64,000 nucleotides of DNA from contig NZ_JADBEB010000001.1 in assembly GCF_014874095.1 (NCBI RefSeq), positions 7,254,001 through 7,318,000 of the forward strand, given 5' to 3'. The position numbers and the translations under genes were made by a program. The notes beneath the pieces were generated by a model. It was not told the origin of the DNA, did no database searches, and saw nothing but the letters and a program-made list of their open reading frames with translations. Positions 52,075 through 60,946 of this stretch are shown in pieces. This DNA is from Plantactinospora soyae. Its GTDB lineage: Bacteria; Actinomycetota; Actinomycetes; Mycobacteriales; Micromonosporaceae. Numbering within the stretch: position 1 is the first letter of the stretch; every line of letters starts with the position of its first letter.

Positions 52075-52446
52075 ATGACCAGGCGCAGCGCCCACGGTGT
52101 CGACGAGACGGTCTCCGCTCTGCGGGCCGAGGCGGAACGTGTGGGCGCCGTGGTGGCGGTGGTGGTCGACCATGCGGCGGCCGCCCGCAAGGTCGGGCTG
52201 AGCATGCCCGACACACAGGTGATCATCTTTGGCAATCCGCAGGCGGGCACTCCGCTCATGCAGGGCTGTCCCGAGATCGCCATCGACCTGCCGATGCGGC
52301 TCATGGTCCGGGACGACGGCCAGCCCGGATCGCTGGTCACCTGGCAGGACCCCGCATACCTCGCCCAACGGTACGGGCTGGGCGAGGATCAGCTGGCACC
52401 CCTGAACGCCCCCGCCAAGATCGCCTCTGCGGTTGGCGCGGGCTGA
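52075..52446 (+). CDS. DUF302 protein
   Basis: 123 residues from ATG 52075 (GTG 52060 is an in-frame alternative). DUF302 features: VDETVSALRAEAERVGAVVAVVVDH, RKVGLSMPDTQVIIFGNPQAGTPLMQ and PEIAIDLPMRLMVRDD. Members bind small molecules or metal centres in a few characterised cases, but the role is not established. Followed after 130 bases by a TehA-like channel gene on the same strand. Confidence 0.85.
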   Translation: MTRRSAHGVDETVSALRAEAERVGAVVAVVVDHAAAARKVGLSMPDTQVIIFGNPQAGTPLMQGCPEIAIDLPMRLMVRDDGQPGSLVTWQDPAYLAQRYGLGEDQLAPLNAPAKIASAVGAG

Positions 52447-52576
52447 GCACGGCGCTGAGCACGGCCCGGACCGACCACTCACACAGCGTGCGAAGCCACC
52501 CCGGCGCCGCCTCGTCGCGGGCTCGGCGGCGGCCCTCGGCAGCGTGCACCCAAGGCTCTAGCAGGGAGGTCCCCCG

Positions 52577-53551
52577 ATGGCTGCCGTCCGCGTCCCGCCG
52601 AACTTCTTCGGCATTCCGTTCGGGCTGGCCGGGCTGGCGGGCAGTTGGGTGGTCGCGGCGGGCAACGGCAACGCGCCGAGCTGGGTCGGCGATGCCCTGC
52701 TCATCCTCGCGGCGGTGGTCTGGCTGGCCACCACGGCCGGCTACGCGGCCTACGCCTGGTCGGTCCGCCGCACACTCGTCGCCGACCTGCTCGACCCGGT
52801 GCTCGCCCCGTTCCTCTCGCTCGCCTTGATCACGCCAATCCTGCTCGCCGCGCAGGGCCTCACGCCGCGCAACCTCGGCGCCGCCCGGATCGTCGTCGAC
52901 GTGTTCCTCGTCCTCACCGTGCTGTTTGGCGGATGGATAACCGGCCAATGGATCTACGGCCCGCTCGACCTCGACCGCATGCACCCCGGCTACTTCCTAC
53001 CCACCGTGGCCGGCGGATTCGTCGCCGCCGCCGGCGCCGCGGTCGTCGGACAGCGCCTACTCGCCGTGCTCATGCTGGGACTCGGGCTCGTCTGCTGGCT
53101 CGTCATCGGCTCGCTGACGCTCAACCGGCTGTTCTTCCGGCCGCCGCTGCCGCCGGCGCTGATTCCGACGCTGGCCATCGAGGTGGCGCCCGCCGCGCTG
53201 GCCAGCGTGGCGATACTCGCCCTCAACGGGGAGCGGATCGACTTCTTCGTCTCACTGATCTCCGGGTACGGGCTGCTGATGGTCCTCGCGCAGGTCCGGC
53301 TCCTGCCCGCGTACCTGCGCCTGTCGTTCGCCCCCACGTTCTGGGCGTTCACCTTCCCGTTCGCGGCGGTGGCGACGACCACGTTGCACTGGATCTCCTA
53401 CTACCGGCCGTCCGGGCACCGGATCTACGCGTACCTGGTGCTGGCCGCGATCACCGCGCTGATCGGTGGCATCGCCGTCCGGACGGTCGTCGCCGCGGCC
53501 CGTGGGCAACTGCTGCCAACGCCTCCGGCACCCACCCGACCGCAACGCTGA
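52577..53551 (+). CDS. TehA/SLAC1-type (TDT) anion channel or transporter
   Basis: 324 residues from ATG 52577 after AGGGAGG. Ten hydrophobic helices; VPPNFFGIPFGLAGLAGSW at the start and LNRLFFRPPLPPALIPTLAIEVAPAALAS in the middle are characteristic of TehA/SLAC1 proteins. Members carry chloride, nitrate, malate or tellurite-related anions. The substrate is not decidable here. No tellurite methyltransferase (TehB) is adjacent. Confidence 0.87.
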   Translation: MAAVRVPPNFFGIPFGLAGLAGSWVVAAGNGNAPSWVGDALLILAAVVWLATTAGYAAYAWSVRRTLVADLLDPVLAPFLSLALITPILLAAQGLTPRNLGAARIVVDVFLVLTVLFGGWITGQWIYGPLDLDRMHPGYFLPTVAGGFVAAAGAAVVGQRLLAVLMLGLGLVCWLVIGSLTLNRLFFRPPLPPALIPTLAIEVAPAALASVAILALNGERIDFFVSLISGYGLLMVLAQVRLLPAYLRLSFAPTFWAFTFPFAAVATTTLHWISYYRPSGHRIYAYLVLAAITALIGGIAVRTVVAAARGQLLPTPPAPTRPQR

Positions 53552-53633
53552 ACACCCGGCCCGGCACAACGAGGAGGGCACGCTCCGGGTGCAACGGTCC
53601 GGATGCCGCGACCGAGGTCCTGGCGTACCGGGA

Positions 53634-53826
53634 TCACCCGCCTCCGCCGCTCCCGCAGCCCCCGCCTCCGCCGCAGCCGCTGCTCCCACCGGAGTCGCCG
53701 CTGCGCCGTAGCCGCTGCTCCCACCGGAGTCGCCGCCTGCGCCGTAGTCAACGGGCGAGCCGCCGTAGTAGCCGCCGCTCCCGGCAACGCTGCTGTCGCC
53801 GCCCGAACCGCCGGAGGCGGCGCCGA
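53634..53826 (-). pseudogene. Gly/Ser/Cys-rich tail of a TIGR04222-like membrane protein
   Basis: The minus strand ends in a Gly/Cys-rich tail (GCGGGGGCGSGGGG then TGA 53634) like that of TIGR04222-domain proteins, preceded by GGSGGDSSVAGSGGYYGG. Nothing of the membrane domain remains: the frame meets another gene's remnant near 53826. Inside the tail a 35/36-bp tandem duplication (53676-53746) differs by one base, putting the two halves out of frame with each other. Confidence 0.5.
53676..53746. repeat. Tandem 35/36-bp duplication
   Basis: Copies 53676-53710 and 53711-53746 are identical except for one extra C in the second, within the Gly-rich coding tail. The one-base difference changes the reading frame. 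Confidence 0.8.
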
Positions 53827-53831
53827 CCCGA

Positions 53832-54152
53832 TGGGGGATCGCAGCCCTGGCAGCGAACTCCGGATCGGTCGCCATCTCCGTCACCGACTTCGTGCACGGG
53901 ACCCAGCCGGAACTCGGGACGATCTCCGGCGACGCCGTGACGTACTGGTCCGGACCGGCACTGGCCACCAGCGGCACCGGCACCTTCGTCGCCCAGTCCG
54001 GCCTCGTCCTCTCGGCGCCCCAGACCGCAGCCCAGTGGTTCGGCCCGATCGAGGAGAACTCCGCCACCTGGAACCCCAGCGTGGTGGTCGCGTTTCCGCC
54101 CGGCGTCATCGCCGGCGACTATCAGGGAACCGTCACCTTCTCGGTCGCCTGA
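53832..54152 (+). pseudogene. 3' fragment of an exported beta-sandwich protein
   Basis: About 106 in-frame codons to TGA 54150-54152: IAALAANSGSVAISVTDFVH, then WFGPIEENSATWNPSVVVAFPP and the ending VIAGDYQGTVTFSVA. This is the usual C-terminus of WxL/Ig-like exported proteins. It lacks a signal peptide and start; coding appears to begin where the TIGR04222 tail on the other strand stops. ATG/GTG codons within could still give a short product. Confidence 0.5.
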
Positions 54153-54222
54153 CCCATACCCACGGCCGGTGGAAGCCGCCACCCATGGCGACCCGCCACC
54201 GGGATCCAGTGACGGGCCACGG

Positions 54223-54834
54223 TCAGCGACCCGACATCGGGAACATGCGACTCAGGCGTGGGTACCGTCGAGCCATCTCGCCCTGATCACGGAAGTTCCA
54301 CTGTTCGTCCTGCGGATCGGGTGAGGACTGACGGAGGAGGTGACCCCGAGCCTCCAACGCGTCGTCGAGCGCGTCCGCCCGCGCTATTGCCCGCTCGTGG
54401 GCCTCGTCAGCCACGCAGTCCAACAACTCCCAGGCGGGCCACTCGTCGTCGCTCAGCTCGCTCAGCCTACGGCCTACGAGTTGCTGCACGAGAGGCACCT
54501 CGGCCAGCAGGTCCGGATCCACGGCGACCCGCTCGAACTGCTCCCGTCCCAGACCCACCAACCAGCACTGGAAGTACCAGAACCCGTCGTCGGAGCAGAG
54601 GCCGTGGCGGATCCGGTCGGCGGCACCCCACATGTGCCAGGTGTCGACCCGTTGCCGCACGACATCGAGATGGATCTGAAAGTCCTCGATGTCCACCGTC
54701 GGCATTCGCGCGAGCCGATCGGTCAGCCACTCGGCACGTTGATCCTGATCAACGGTTGCGGCCCTGCTTTCCTCGATGAGGCGCCAGAACGCGTCGATAT
54801 CCACGCCGGGCAGGATCGCACCCGGGTACGACAT
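54223..54834 (-). CDS. DUF4240 protein
   Basis: 203 residues from ATG 54834. DUF4240 features: VDIDAFWRLIEESRAA at the start, the region AEWLTDRLARMPTVDIEDFQ, WGAADRIRHGLCSDDGFWYFQCWLVGLG and FERVAVDPDLLAEVP. Cytoplasmic, function unknown; in other genomes often near toxin/immunity or WGR-type genes. Its 3' end lies between the gene remnants and the MFS gene. Confidence 0.85.
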   Translation of the reverse strand: MSYPGAILPGVDIDAFWRLIEESRAATVDQDQRAEWLTDRLARMPTVDIEDFQIHLDVVRQRVDTWHMWGAADRIRHGLCSDDGFWYFQCWLVGLGREQFERVAVDPDLLAEVPLVQQLVGRRLSELSDDEWPAWELLDCVADEAHERAIARADALDDALEARGHLLRQSSPDPQDEQWNFRDQGEMARRYPRLSRMFPMSGR

Positions 54835-54891
54835 GTCGACGCCGCAAGTCGGCACCGTTCTGCGGCGGACGCTGGAGCTGTGCCGCCGTCC

Positions 54892-56346
54892 TTACCGCCG
54901 TTTGCGCGGCAGGGCGCTGAAAAGCGGCGGGGTCTCCCAGGCGGGTTCGCCTCGGCCCTGCCAGCGCTCCAGGTCTGGCGTTTCCAGACGGGGCCGGCCC
55001 GACAGGTACAGCGCGGTAGCACCGACGAAGCCGATCGCGGCAATGCCGAGACAGATCCAGAGCGCACCGCGGGTGCCGGTTGCCTGGTCATCGCTCAGGG
55101 TTCCGGCGAGGAACACGAGGATCGGGGCGGTGAGGAAGGCAGTCACGGCCCGCAGCAGCTCGATCAGGGCGAAAACCCGCTGCAGCATCTTCGACCGCAG
55201 GGAGAGACCCGCCAGGAACAGGGCCGGTGATACCGCCGCTGCCACGCCCAGCCCGAGCAGGCCGGTGGCCACCGCGAGGGCGGGACTGACCGTGGGGAAC
55301 GTGGCTATCAACAGTGCCGCGGATGCCACGACCATCAGCAGGCCACCGGCGGTCAGCAGCGGGGTGAACCGGGTCCGGAACAGTAGCGCGAACAGTACGG
55401 CGACGGCGACGGCGGCAACGAGTTCGGGGATGAAGATTTGCGCGATGATGCTGGGTTTGCTGCTGGTGTGCAGCGCGGTCAGGAGGAGTTCGGTGGCGCC
55501 GATGGCGGCGGCACTGGCGGTGAGGGCGGCGAAGATCCCTGCCAGGGGAACCGAGGTGGCGAGTTGCTTGACCGGTACGAGCGGGTTGGGCAGCCGGTAC
55601 TCGTAGACGACCAGGAACGCGATCAGGGCGGCTCCGGCGGCCAGGGGAACGATCGACTGCACGTCGGCGCTCATGCTGGCCTGCAGTTGACCCGCGCCGT
55701 AGAACGCGGCACCGCAGCCGATCACACCCAGACCCAGCGCGACGAAGTCCCAGGGCGCGCTGGGATCTTGAGGCGGGACGTCGCGGAAGGTCAGGACGGA
55801 GAACAGCAGCGCCAAGCCGGCTATCCCCGCCACGCCCCAGAACAGCCACCGCCAGCTTCCCCCGGTGGCTTGCAGCGCGCCGATGGTCGGGCCGGCGGCC
55901 ACGGCGCCGAAGATGCACAGGTTCAGGAGGCCGGCACTGATCGGCATCTTGGAGACGGGCCAAGAGGTGACCAACGGCGGTAACGCGGCGATCAACATGA
56001 GGCTGGTCAGCAGCCCCTGGGCGATGAAGGCCGCGATGAACACCGTCGCGTTCGGCGCCGCGGCAGCGAGGATGGATGCGACGAAGAAACAGACCTCATA
56101 GATGATCAGCATGCGTCGCGGCGGAAGGTGCATGGCGAGCTGCGCGGCCAGCAGCGTGCCGACGGCGTACGCACCCGCGGACAGGCTTGCCGTCACCTGC
56201 AACGTTGCGCGGGACATGCCGAGGCTGGTGGAGATGATCTCGCCGAGCGGGATGACGGCCACCGTCAGGACCAGGTACGGGGCCAGGGAGAAAACGACGA
56301 GTGCCACCGCGCCCAGGTAGCTTTTTGCAAGGGGCCCCTGACGCAT
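54892..56346 (-). CDS. MFS transporter, 14-helix drug-exporter type
   Basis: 484 residues from ATG 56346. About 14 transmembrane helices. The N-terminal half has LVLTVAVIPLGEIISTSLGMSRATLQVTASLSAGAYAVG and the motif A-like region around AMHLPPRRMLI. A cytosolic tail (LETPDLERWQGRGEPAWETPPL) ends it. Likely exports sugars or drugs. Divergent from the GH43-like gene; the LacI-type operator at 56414 lies between, so it may belong to the arabinoside regulon. Confidence 0.85.
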   Translation of the reverse strand: MRQGPLAKSYLGAVALVVFSLAPYLVLTVAVIPLGEIISTSLGMSRATLQVTASLSAGAYAVGTLLAAQLAMHLPPRRMLIIYEVCFFVASILAAAAPNATVFIAAFIAQGLLTSLMLIAALPPLVTSWPVSKMPISAGLLNLCIFGAVAAGPTIGALQATGGSWRWLFWGVAGIAGLALLFSVLTFRDVPPQDPSAPWDFVALGLGVIGCGAAFYGAGQLQASMSADVQSIVPLAAGAALIAFLVVYEYRLPNPLVPVKQLATSVPLAGIFAALTASAAAIGATELLLTALHTSSKPSIIAQIFIPELVAAVAVAVLFALLFRTRFTPLLTAGGLLMVVASAALLIATFPTVSPALAVATGLLGLGVAAAVSPALFLAGLSLRSKMLQRVFALIELLRAVTAFLTAPILVFLAGTLSDDQATGTRGALWICLGIAAIGFVGATALYLSGRPRLETPDLERWQGRGEPAWETPPLFSALPRKRR

Positions 56347-56399
56347 CTCGCCTGTTACCCGCGACAGACTTCGATAAACCCGGCAGCGACGGCACCGGG

Positions 56400-56427
56400 T
56401 TGTGGGCCGATCTTGTATCGTTACACT
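56400..56427 (+). promoter_or_regulatory. LacI-type operator and promoter of the GH43-like gene
   Basis: TGTATCGTTACA (56414-56425) is a 12-bp near-palindrome with central CG, identical (in reverse) to the site at 58502. TTGTGG (56400-56405) and TACACT (56422-56427) 16 bases apart would make a promoter whose -10 overlaps the operator. Transcription would then begin at or next to the GTG 56434, giving a leaderless mRNA. Confidence 0.65.
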
Positions 56428-56433
56428 ACTGGA

Positions 56434-57387
56434 GTGCCAGCCATTCCGCGCCCGCTCTACCGTGACCCCGTCTTCGATGGCGCGGCCGATCCGGTCCTGG
56501 TGTGGAACCGCGCTGAGCAGGCATGGTGGATGGTCTATACCAGCCGCCGGGCCAAGGCGCCCGATCTGCCCGGTGTGAGTTGGATCCACGGCACCGACCT
56601 CGGTGTGGCCTCGTCGACGGACGGTGGCGCGACCTGGCTCTACCGCGGCGTCATCCAGGGTCTGGACACCGAGTGGGGCCGGCACACGTACTGGGCTCCC
56701 GAGATCGTCGATGACGGCACCACCTACCACATGTACGTGTCGACCATCCGGGGCGTGCCGGCGCAGTGGGCCGGACACGAGCGGCACATCCGGCACTACT
56801 CCAGCCCGGACCTGGTGACCTGGCGCTACCACGCCACCCTCGCCCTCTCCTCGGACTACGTGATCGATGCCTGCGTCGCCGCACGGCCCGGTGGCGGCTA
56901 CCGGATGTGGTACAAGGACGAGGCCGACCGTTCGCACACCTGGGCCGCGGACAGCGACGACCTGTACGCGTGGCGGGTCCGCGGGCCGGCGGTACGCATC
57001 TGCGCGCACGAGGGCCCCAACGTGTTCACCCTCGGCGGATTCCACTGGATGCTCGTCGACGAGTGGCACGGCCAGCGTGTCCTGCGATCGGACGACATGG
57101 ACAGCTGGCAGCCGCAGGGGCTGATTCTCGACGCGCCGGGTCGGCACCGCGACGACGCCACCGTCGGTCTGCACGCCGACGTGGTCGTACGCGGGGACGA
57201 CGCACTGGTCTTCTACTTCACGCACCCCGAGCGGCGTCCGGACACCGCGCCGGCCACGTACGCGACTCGGCGCACGTCGATCCAGGTGGCCCGGGTGGCG
57301 GTCGAAGACGGCCGGCTCGTCTGTGACCGTGACGAGTCGCTGTCGGCGCCGATCCTTCCGCCGGGTCCGGGCGATGGCCTGCAGTAA
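56434..57387 (+). CDS. GH43-like five-bladed beta-propeller glycosidase
   Basis: 317 residues from GTG 56434; no spaced ribosome-binding site, so a leaderless message is likely. Beta-propeller features of GH43-type enzymes: general base Asp in FDGAADPVLVWN, the WAPEIVDDGTTYHMYVS strand pair, a pKa-modulating Asp in SDYVIDACVAARPGGG, and acid Glu in CAHEGPNVF. No signal peptide, so it acts inside the cell on imported oligosaccharides. Arabinofuranosidase or xylosidase activity fits the GH51 and ABC genes of this locus. Confidence 0.78.
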   Translation: MPAIPRPLYRDPVFDGAADPVLVWNRAEQAWWMVYTSRRAKAPDLPGVSWIHGTDLGVASSTDGGATWLYRGVIQGLDTEWGRHTYWAPEIVDDGTTYHMYVSTIRGVPAQWAGHERHIRHYSSPDLVTWRYHATLALSSDYVIDACVAARPGGGYRMWYKDEADRSHTWAADSDDLYAWRVRGPAVRICAHEGPNVFTLGGFHWMLVDEWHGQRVLRSDDMDSWQPQGLILDAPGRHRDDATVGLHADVVVRGDDALVFYFTHPERRPDTAPATYATRRTSIQVARVAVEDGRLVCDRDESLSAPILPPGPGDGLQ

Positions 57388-57429
57388 CATGAACCCGGGC
57401 GGGTCCTGAACGGTTTACCGGGAGCAGAC

Positions 57430-58437
57430 GTGGCGACGATTCAGGACGTGGCGAAGGCCGCCGGGGTCTCACCGATGACCGTGTCGCACGTCATCAACGA
57501 CCACCCTCACGTGCGCAAGTCGACGCGGGAAAAAGTCCTTCTCGCGATGGCCAAGCTCGACTACCGCGTCAACGTCGCGGCCCGCAATCTCCGCAAGGGC
57601 CGAACCGGCACCATCGGACTGGCCGTCCCCGAGGTCAACCGCCCCTACTACGGCCAGCTCGCGGCCCTCATCATCGCGGCCACGGAGAAGTACGGCATCA
57701 GGGTCAGCATCGAGCAGACCGGCGCCTCGCGGGAGAACGAACTCGATGCCCTGTCCCTGTCCCGCAACCGGCTCTACGACGGACTGATCCTGAGCACGGT
57801 GGGGATGGGCCCGAAGGATGTCGAACGCCTCAAGGTGGACTACCCCGTGGTCATCCTCGGCGAGCGGATCTTCGACGGTCCCGTCGACCACGTCGCCATG
57901 CCGAACGTCGATGGGTCACGAGCGGCCACTCGTCACCTGATCGACCGCGGCTGCCGGCGCATCGCGATGCTCTCCGGACAGGTCGGGGACGAGGTTGACG
58001 TGTCGAGCCTGCGGCGTTCCGGTTACCGGCTGGCACTGGAGAGCGCGGGCATTCCCTACGATCCGGCCCTCGTGCACGAACTCGGGTCGTCCACCATGAG
58101 GGCTGGCGCCGAGCGGATCCGGGCGATGCGCGACGGGGGCGCGGACTTCGACGGTGTGTTCTGCGTGACGGACACCGTGGCGGTAGGAGTGCTGCGCGGG
58201 CTGGCCGACCTGGGGATCCGGGTACCCGACGAGGTCAAGGTGATCGGCTTCGACAACGTCGAGGAGGGCGAGTTCCTCGTGCCGTCGCTGTCCACCATCG
58301 ATCCGGACCACGTGATGATGGCGACCCGGGCGGTGGACCTGCTGGTCCGGCGGATCGAGGGATCCACGTCGGTTGACGGCCACGAGGAGTTCGTCAGCCA
58401 CTTCTCCCTGGTGGCGAGGGAGTCGACCGGCGGCTGA
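57430..58437 (+). CDS. LacI-family transcriptional regulator
   Basis: 335 residues from GTG 57430 with GGGAG upstream. Helix-turn-helix at 2-50 (TIQDVAKAAGVSPMTVSHVIN, hinge AARNLRKGRTGTIGLAVP). The rest is a periplasmic-binding-like sugar sensor (YDGLILSTVGM, DGVFCVTDTVAVGVLRGL, VIGFDNVEEGEFLVPSLST). It sits between the two copies of TGTATCGTTACA, which it probably binds to repress the GH43-like gene and the ABC operon until an arabinose-type sugar is present. Confidence 0.93.
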   Translation: MATIQDVAKAAGVSPMTVSHVINDHPHVRKSTREKVLLAMAKLDYRVNVAARNLRKGRTGTIGLAVPEVNRPYYGQLAALIIAATEKYGIRVSIEQTGASRENELDALSLSRNRLYDGLILSTVGMGPKDVERLKVDYPVVILGERIFDGPVDHVAMPNVDGSRAATRHLIDRGCRRIAMLSGQVGDEVDVSSLRRSGYRLALESAGIPYDPALVHELGSSTMRAGAERIRAMRDGGADFDGVFCVTDTVAVGVLRGLADLGIRVPDEVKVIGFDNVEEGEFLVPSLSTIDPDHVMMATRAVDLLVRRIEGSTSVDGHEEFVSHFSLVARESTGG

Positions 58438-58501
58438 TTCCGTCGCGTACCCGTAGGTCGGGTGGGTCCCGAGTTCCCTATTGTGCAACATTACGGAAAC
58501 A

Positions 58502-58513
58502 TGTAACGATACA
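58502..58513. promoter_or_regulatory. LacI-type operator of the sugar ABC operon
   Basis: TGTAACGATACA, the exact reverse complement of the site at 56414-56425. A possible promoter (TTGTGC 58481-58486, TAACGA 58504-58509) overlaps it. The binding-protein gene starts 180 bases downstream. Confidence 0.65.
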
Positions 58514-58693
58514 AAACATGGTCGAGGTCACATCCCCGCCTCCGGGCGGCGCGGTGATCGGGGTCAGCGGCAGGACGCCCACCCGCCCCCGGAGACGTGG
58601 CCGTGACCGAGGGCAGGCCCCTCCCCCGGCCGATCCACGATGCCGCCGACTGTCTGTCCACACGAACATTCGGGTAGCGAAAGGATCCTGACG

Positions 58694-59929
58694 ATGCGAC
58701 GACCCCTTGCCGTGCTGACCACCGCGCTCGCCGTGACCGCGCTGTCGCTGTCACTGTCGGCGTGCTCCGACGACGACGGCGGCGGGGGCAACACCCTGTC
58801 GGTGCTCTCCTGGGACAACGAGACCACGATGCAACCGGTGCTCGACGCCTTCCGGGCCGCGCACCCCGACATCACGCTCGAGATGTCGTACTCCCCGCCC
58901 GTCGCCGAGTACATCCAGACACTGCAGACCCGGGTGTTGTCCGGCAAGGCTCCCGACGTCTTCCTCATCGCCGCCGAGAACAAGACCAACCTCATCAACG
59001 GTAAGCACGTTCTCGACCTGTCGAACGAGCCGTTCATCAAGGGCCTACCGGAGATCAACACCAAGACGTACGGACGGGACGACGCCGTCTACGGCCTGTC
59101 GGTCAGTTCCTGGGGCGCCGGCATCATGTACAACAAGGACCTGCTGGCCAAGGTCGGCGCGACCGAGCCACCACAGACCTGGGACGAGTTCCTCGCCCTG
59201 TGCGCCCGGCTCAAGGGTGCCGGCATCACCCCGTTCCTGGAGGCGCTGGACGGCATGCCGACGGTGCTGTCGGCGTTCCTCGGTGCCCACAACGTCGCGC
59301 AGGGCCTCCAGATGGACACCAGAATCTTCAACGGGGAGTCGACGTTCGCGCGCGAGTGGGCGGAACCGCTCAGGCAGTACAACCGCATCTTCGCCGACGG
59401 TCTGGAACCGTCGTCGGTGGCCGGACTCAAGCCTGACCAGGTGGTCGACGAGTTCGCTACCGGCCGGGTCGCGATGTTCCCGTCCGGCCCGTGGAACATC
59501 GCGAGCATCCGGCAGAAGGCGCCCGACCTGAAGTTCGCGATGGTGCCCGTTCCGGCCGCGCCCGGGGGCAGCGTCTTCCTGGCCGGCGCGGCGGGCCCCG
59601 GCTGGGCGATCAGCGCCAAGTCCGAGAACGTCGACGCCGCCCGGACGTTCCTGACGTTCCTGGCCTCGGAACAGGGCATCAAGCCCTATCAGAAGGCCAG
59701 CAACGCGATCACCGTCACCGAGAACTTCGAGCCGCCGATCGACGAGGCGCTTCAGCCGATCGTGGCGAACGTACGCGCCGGCAGGTTCTACCTGCCGCAG
59801 ATCGCCTGGACCCGGGCCGAGGACCTGCTGAACGTCGAGGCGGTGGCGCAGTTGCAGCTCATGGCGCAGAAGCAGGCCACACCCGAAGAGGTCGCCGCCG
59901 CCCTCGACCGCAAGCTCGCCACGTCCTGA
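58694..59929 (+). CDS. Sugar ABC transporter substrate-binding lipoprotein
   Basis: 411 residues from ATG 58694 with AAAGGA upstream. Signal peptide ending LSAC, lipidated Cys24, then an acidic/Gly linker. SBP_bac_1 fold: LSVLSWDNETTMQPVLDAFRAAHPDI, VLSGKAPDVFLIAAENKTNL, YGLSVSSWGAGIMYNKDLLAKVG, ATGRVAMFPSGPWNIASIRQ. Oligosaccharide-binding members have this length and aromatic content. First gene of a four-gene operon under the LacI-type site. Confidence 0.93.
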   Translation: MRRPLAVLTTALAVTALSLSLSACSDDDGGGGNTLSVLSWDNETTMQPVLDAFRAAHPDITLEMSYSPPVAEYIQTLQTRVLSGKAPDVFLIAAENKTNLINGKHVLDLSNEPFIKGLPEINTKTYGRDDAVYGLSVSSWGAGIMYNKDLLAKVGATEPPQTWDEFLALCARLKGAGITPFLEALDGMPTVLSAFLGAHNVAQGLQMDTRIFNGESTFAREWAEPLRQYNRIFADGLEPSSVAGLKPDQVVDEFATGRVAMFPSGPWNIASIRQKAPDLKFAMVPVPAAPGGSVFLAGAAGPGWAISAKSENVDAARTFLTFLASEQGIKPYQKASNAITVTENFEPPIDEALQPIVANVRAGRFYLPQIAWTRAEDLLNVEAVAQLQLMAQKQATPEEVAAALDRKLATS

Positions 59930-59989
59930 CCCTCGCCGGTCCGGTGGCGGGCCCGGTGGCCCTCACCCCGTCCACAGGAGGAGACAGCC

Positions 59990-60946
59990 ATGTCTACGCT
60001 CGCACCTCCCGGCTCGACGGCGGCCGCCACGTCCGCCGTGGGCCAGCGGCGTCCGGGTCGCCGCGGCAGACGGGACGGGCTCACCGCACACCAGTTGTTC
60101 CTGATCCCGGTCGCCGCGGTCTTCGTGGTCCTGTTCGTCATTCCGCTCGGCCAGACCGCCTACTGGAGCTTCACCGATTTCAGTGGCTACTCGACCGACG
60201 TCACCTTCGTCGGCCTGAAGAACTACCGGCTGATCCTCTCCGACGCCTCGATGTTGGCAGGGCTGACGTTCACGATCCTGTTCGCGATCGGCACGACCCT
60301 GCTCGTCACCGTCGTCGCGGTCCCGCTGGCCGTCGCACTCAACCGTCGCTTCCTCGGCCGCAACCTGGTCCGGTCGGTGTTCTTCTTCCCGTCGGTGCCG
60401 AGCCTGGCCATCCTGGGACTGGTCTGGGGGTACATCCTGTCCCCGCTGGGCTCCGGCGTGCTCAACTCGGCGCTGGAGAAGCTGTTCGGTGCCGGGCCGG
60501 TCCCGTGGCTGTCGGACGCCAACCTGGCACGGGGATCCGTGATCGCCGTCGCCGTCTGGGGCACCGCAGGCTGGCACGCCGTGCTGTACCTGGCCTACCT
60601 CCAGTCCATTCCGGCGGAGTACTACGAGGTCGCCACCCTGGACGGCGCCTCGGCCCTGCAGCAGTTCCGGCGGATCACGCTGCCACTGCTGACACCGGCG
60701 ATCGTCATCAGTCAGTTTCTGCTCATGACCGGCGGGCTGAAGGTGTTCGACCTGCCCTACACGCTGACCAAGGGCGGGCCGGGGTACGCCACCCAGACCA
60801 TCACCCAATCGATCATCACCAGTGGCGTCGGGCAGGGCCGGTACGGCCTGGCCTCGGCGCTGGCCGTCGTCTTCACGATCGCCGTCGCGGCGTTCTCCAT
60901 CGGCCAACTGCTGGTGTCCCGCCGGATCGAGAGGAGTGTCCTGTGA
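59990..60946 (+). CDS. Sugar ABC permease, MalF-like
   Basis: 318 residues from ATG 59990 behind GGAGG. N-terminal cytosolic stretch of ~35 residues, then six helices. The EAA loop is EYYEVATLDGASALQQFRRITLPLL. CUT1-family permease, partner of the following gene. Sixty bases after the binding-protein gene. Confidence 0.92.
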   Translation: MSTLAPPGSTAAATSAVGQRRPGRRGRRDGLTAHQLFLIPVAAVFVVLFVIPLGQTAYWSFTDFSGYSTDVTFVGLKNYRLILSDASMLAGLTFTILFAIGTTLLVTVVAVPLAVALNRRFLGRNLVRSVFFFPSVPSLAILGLVWGYILSPLGSGVLNSALEKLFGAGPVPWLSDANLARGSVIAVAVWGTAGWHAVLYLAYLQSIPAEYYEVATLDGASALQQFRRITLPLLTPAIVISQFLLMTGGLKVFDLPYTLTKGGPGYATQTITQSIITSGVGQGRYGLASALAVVFTIAVAAFSIGQLLVSRRIERSVL

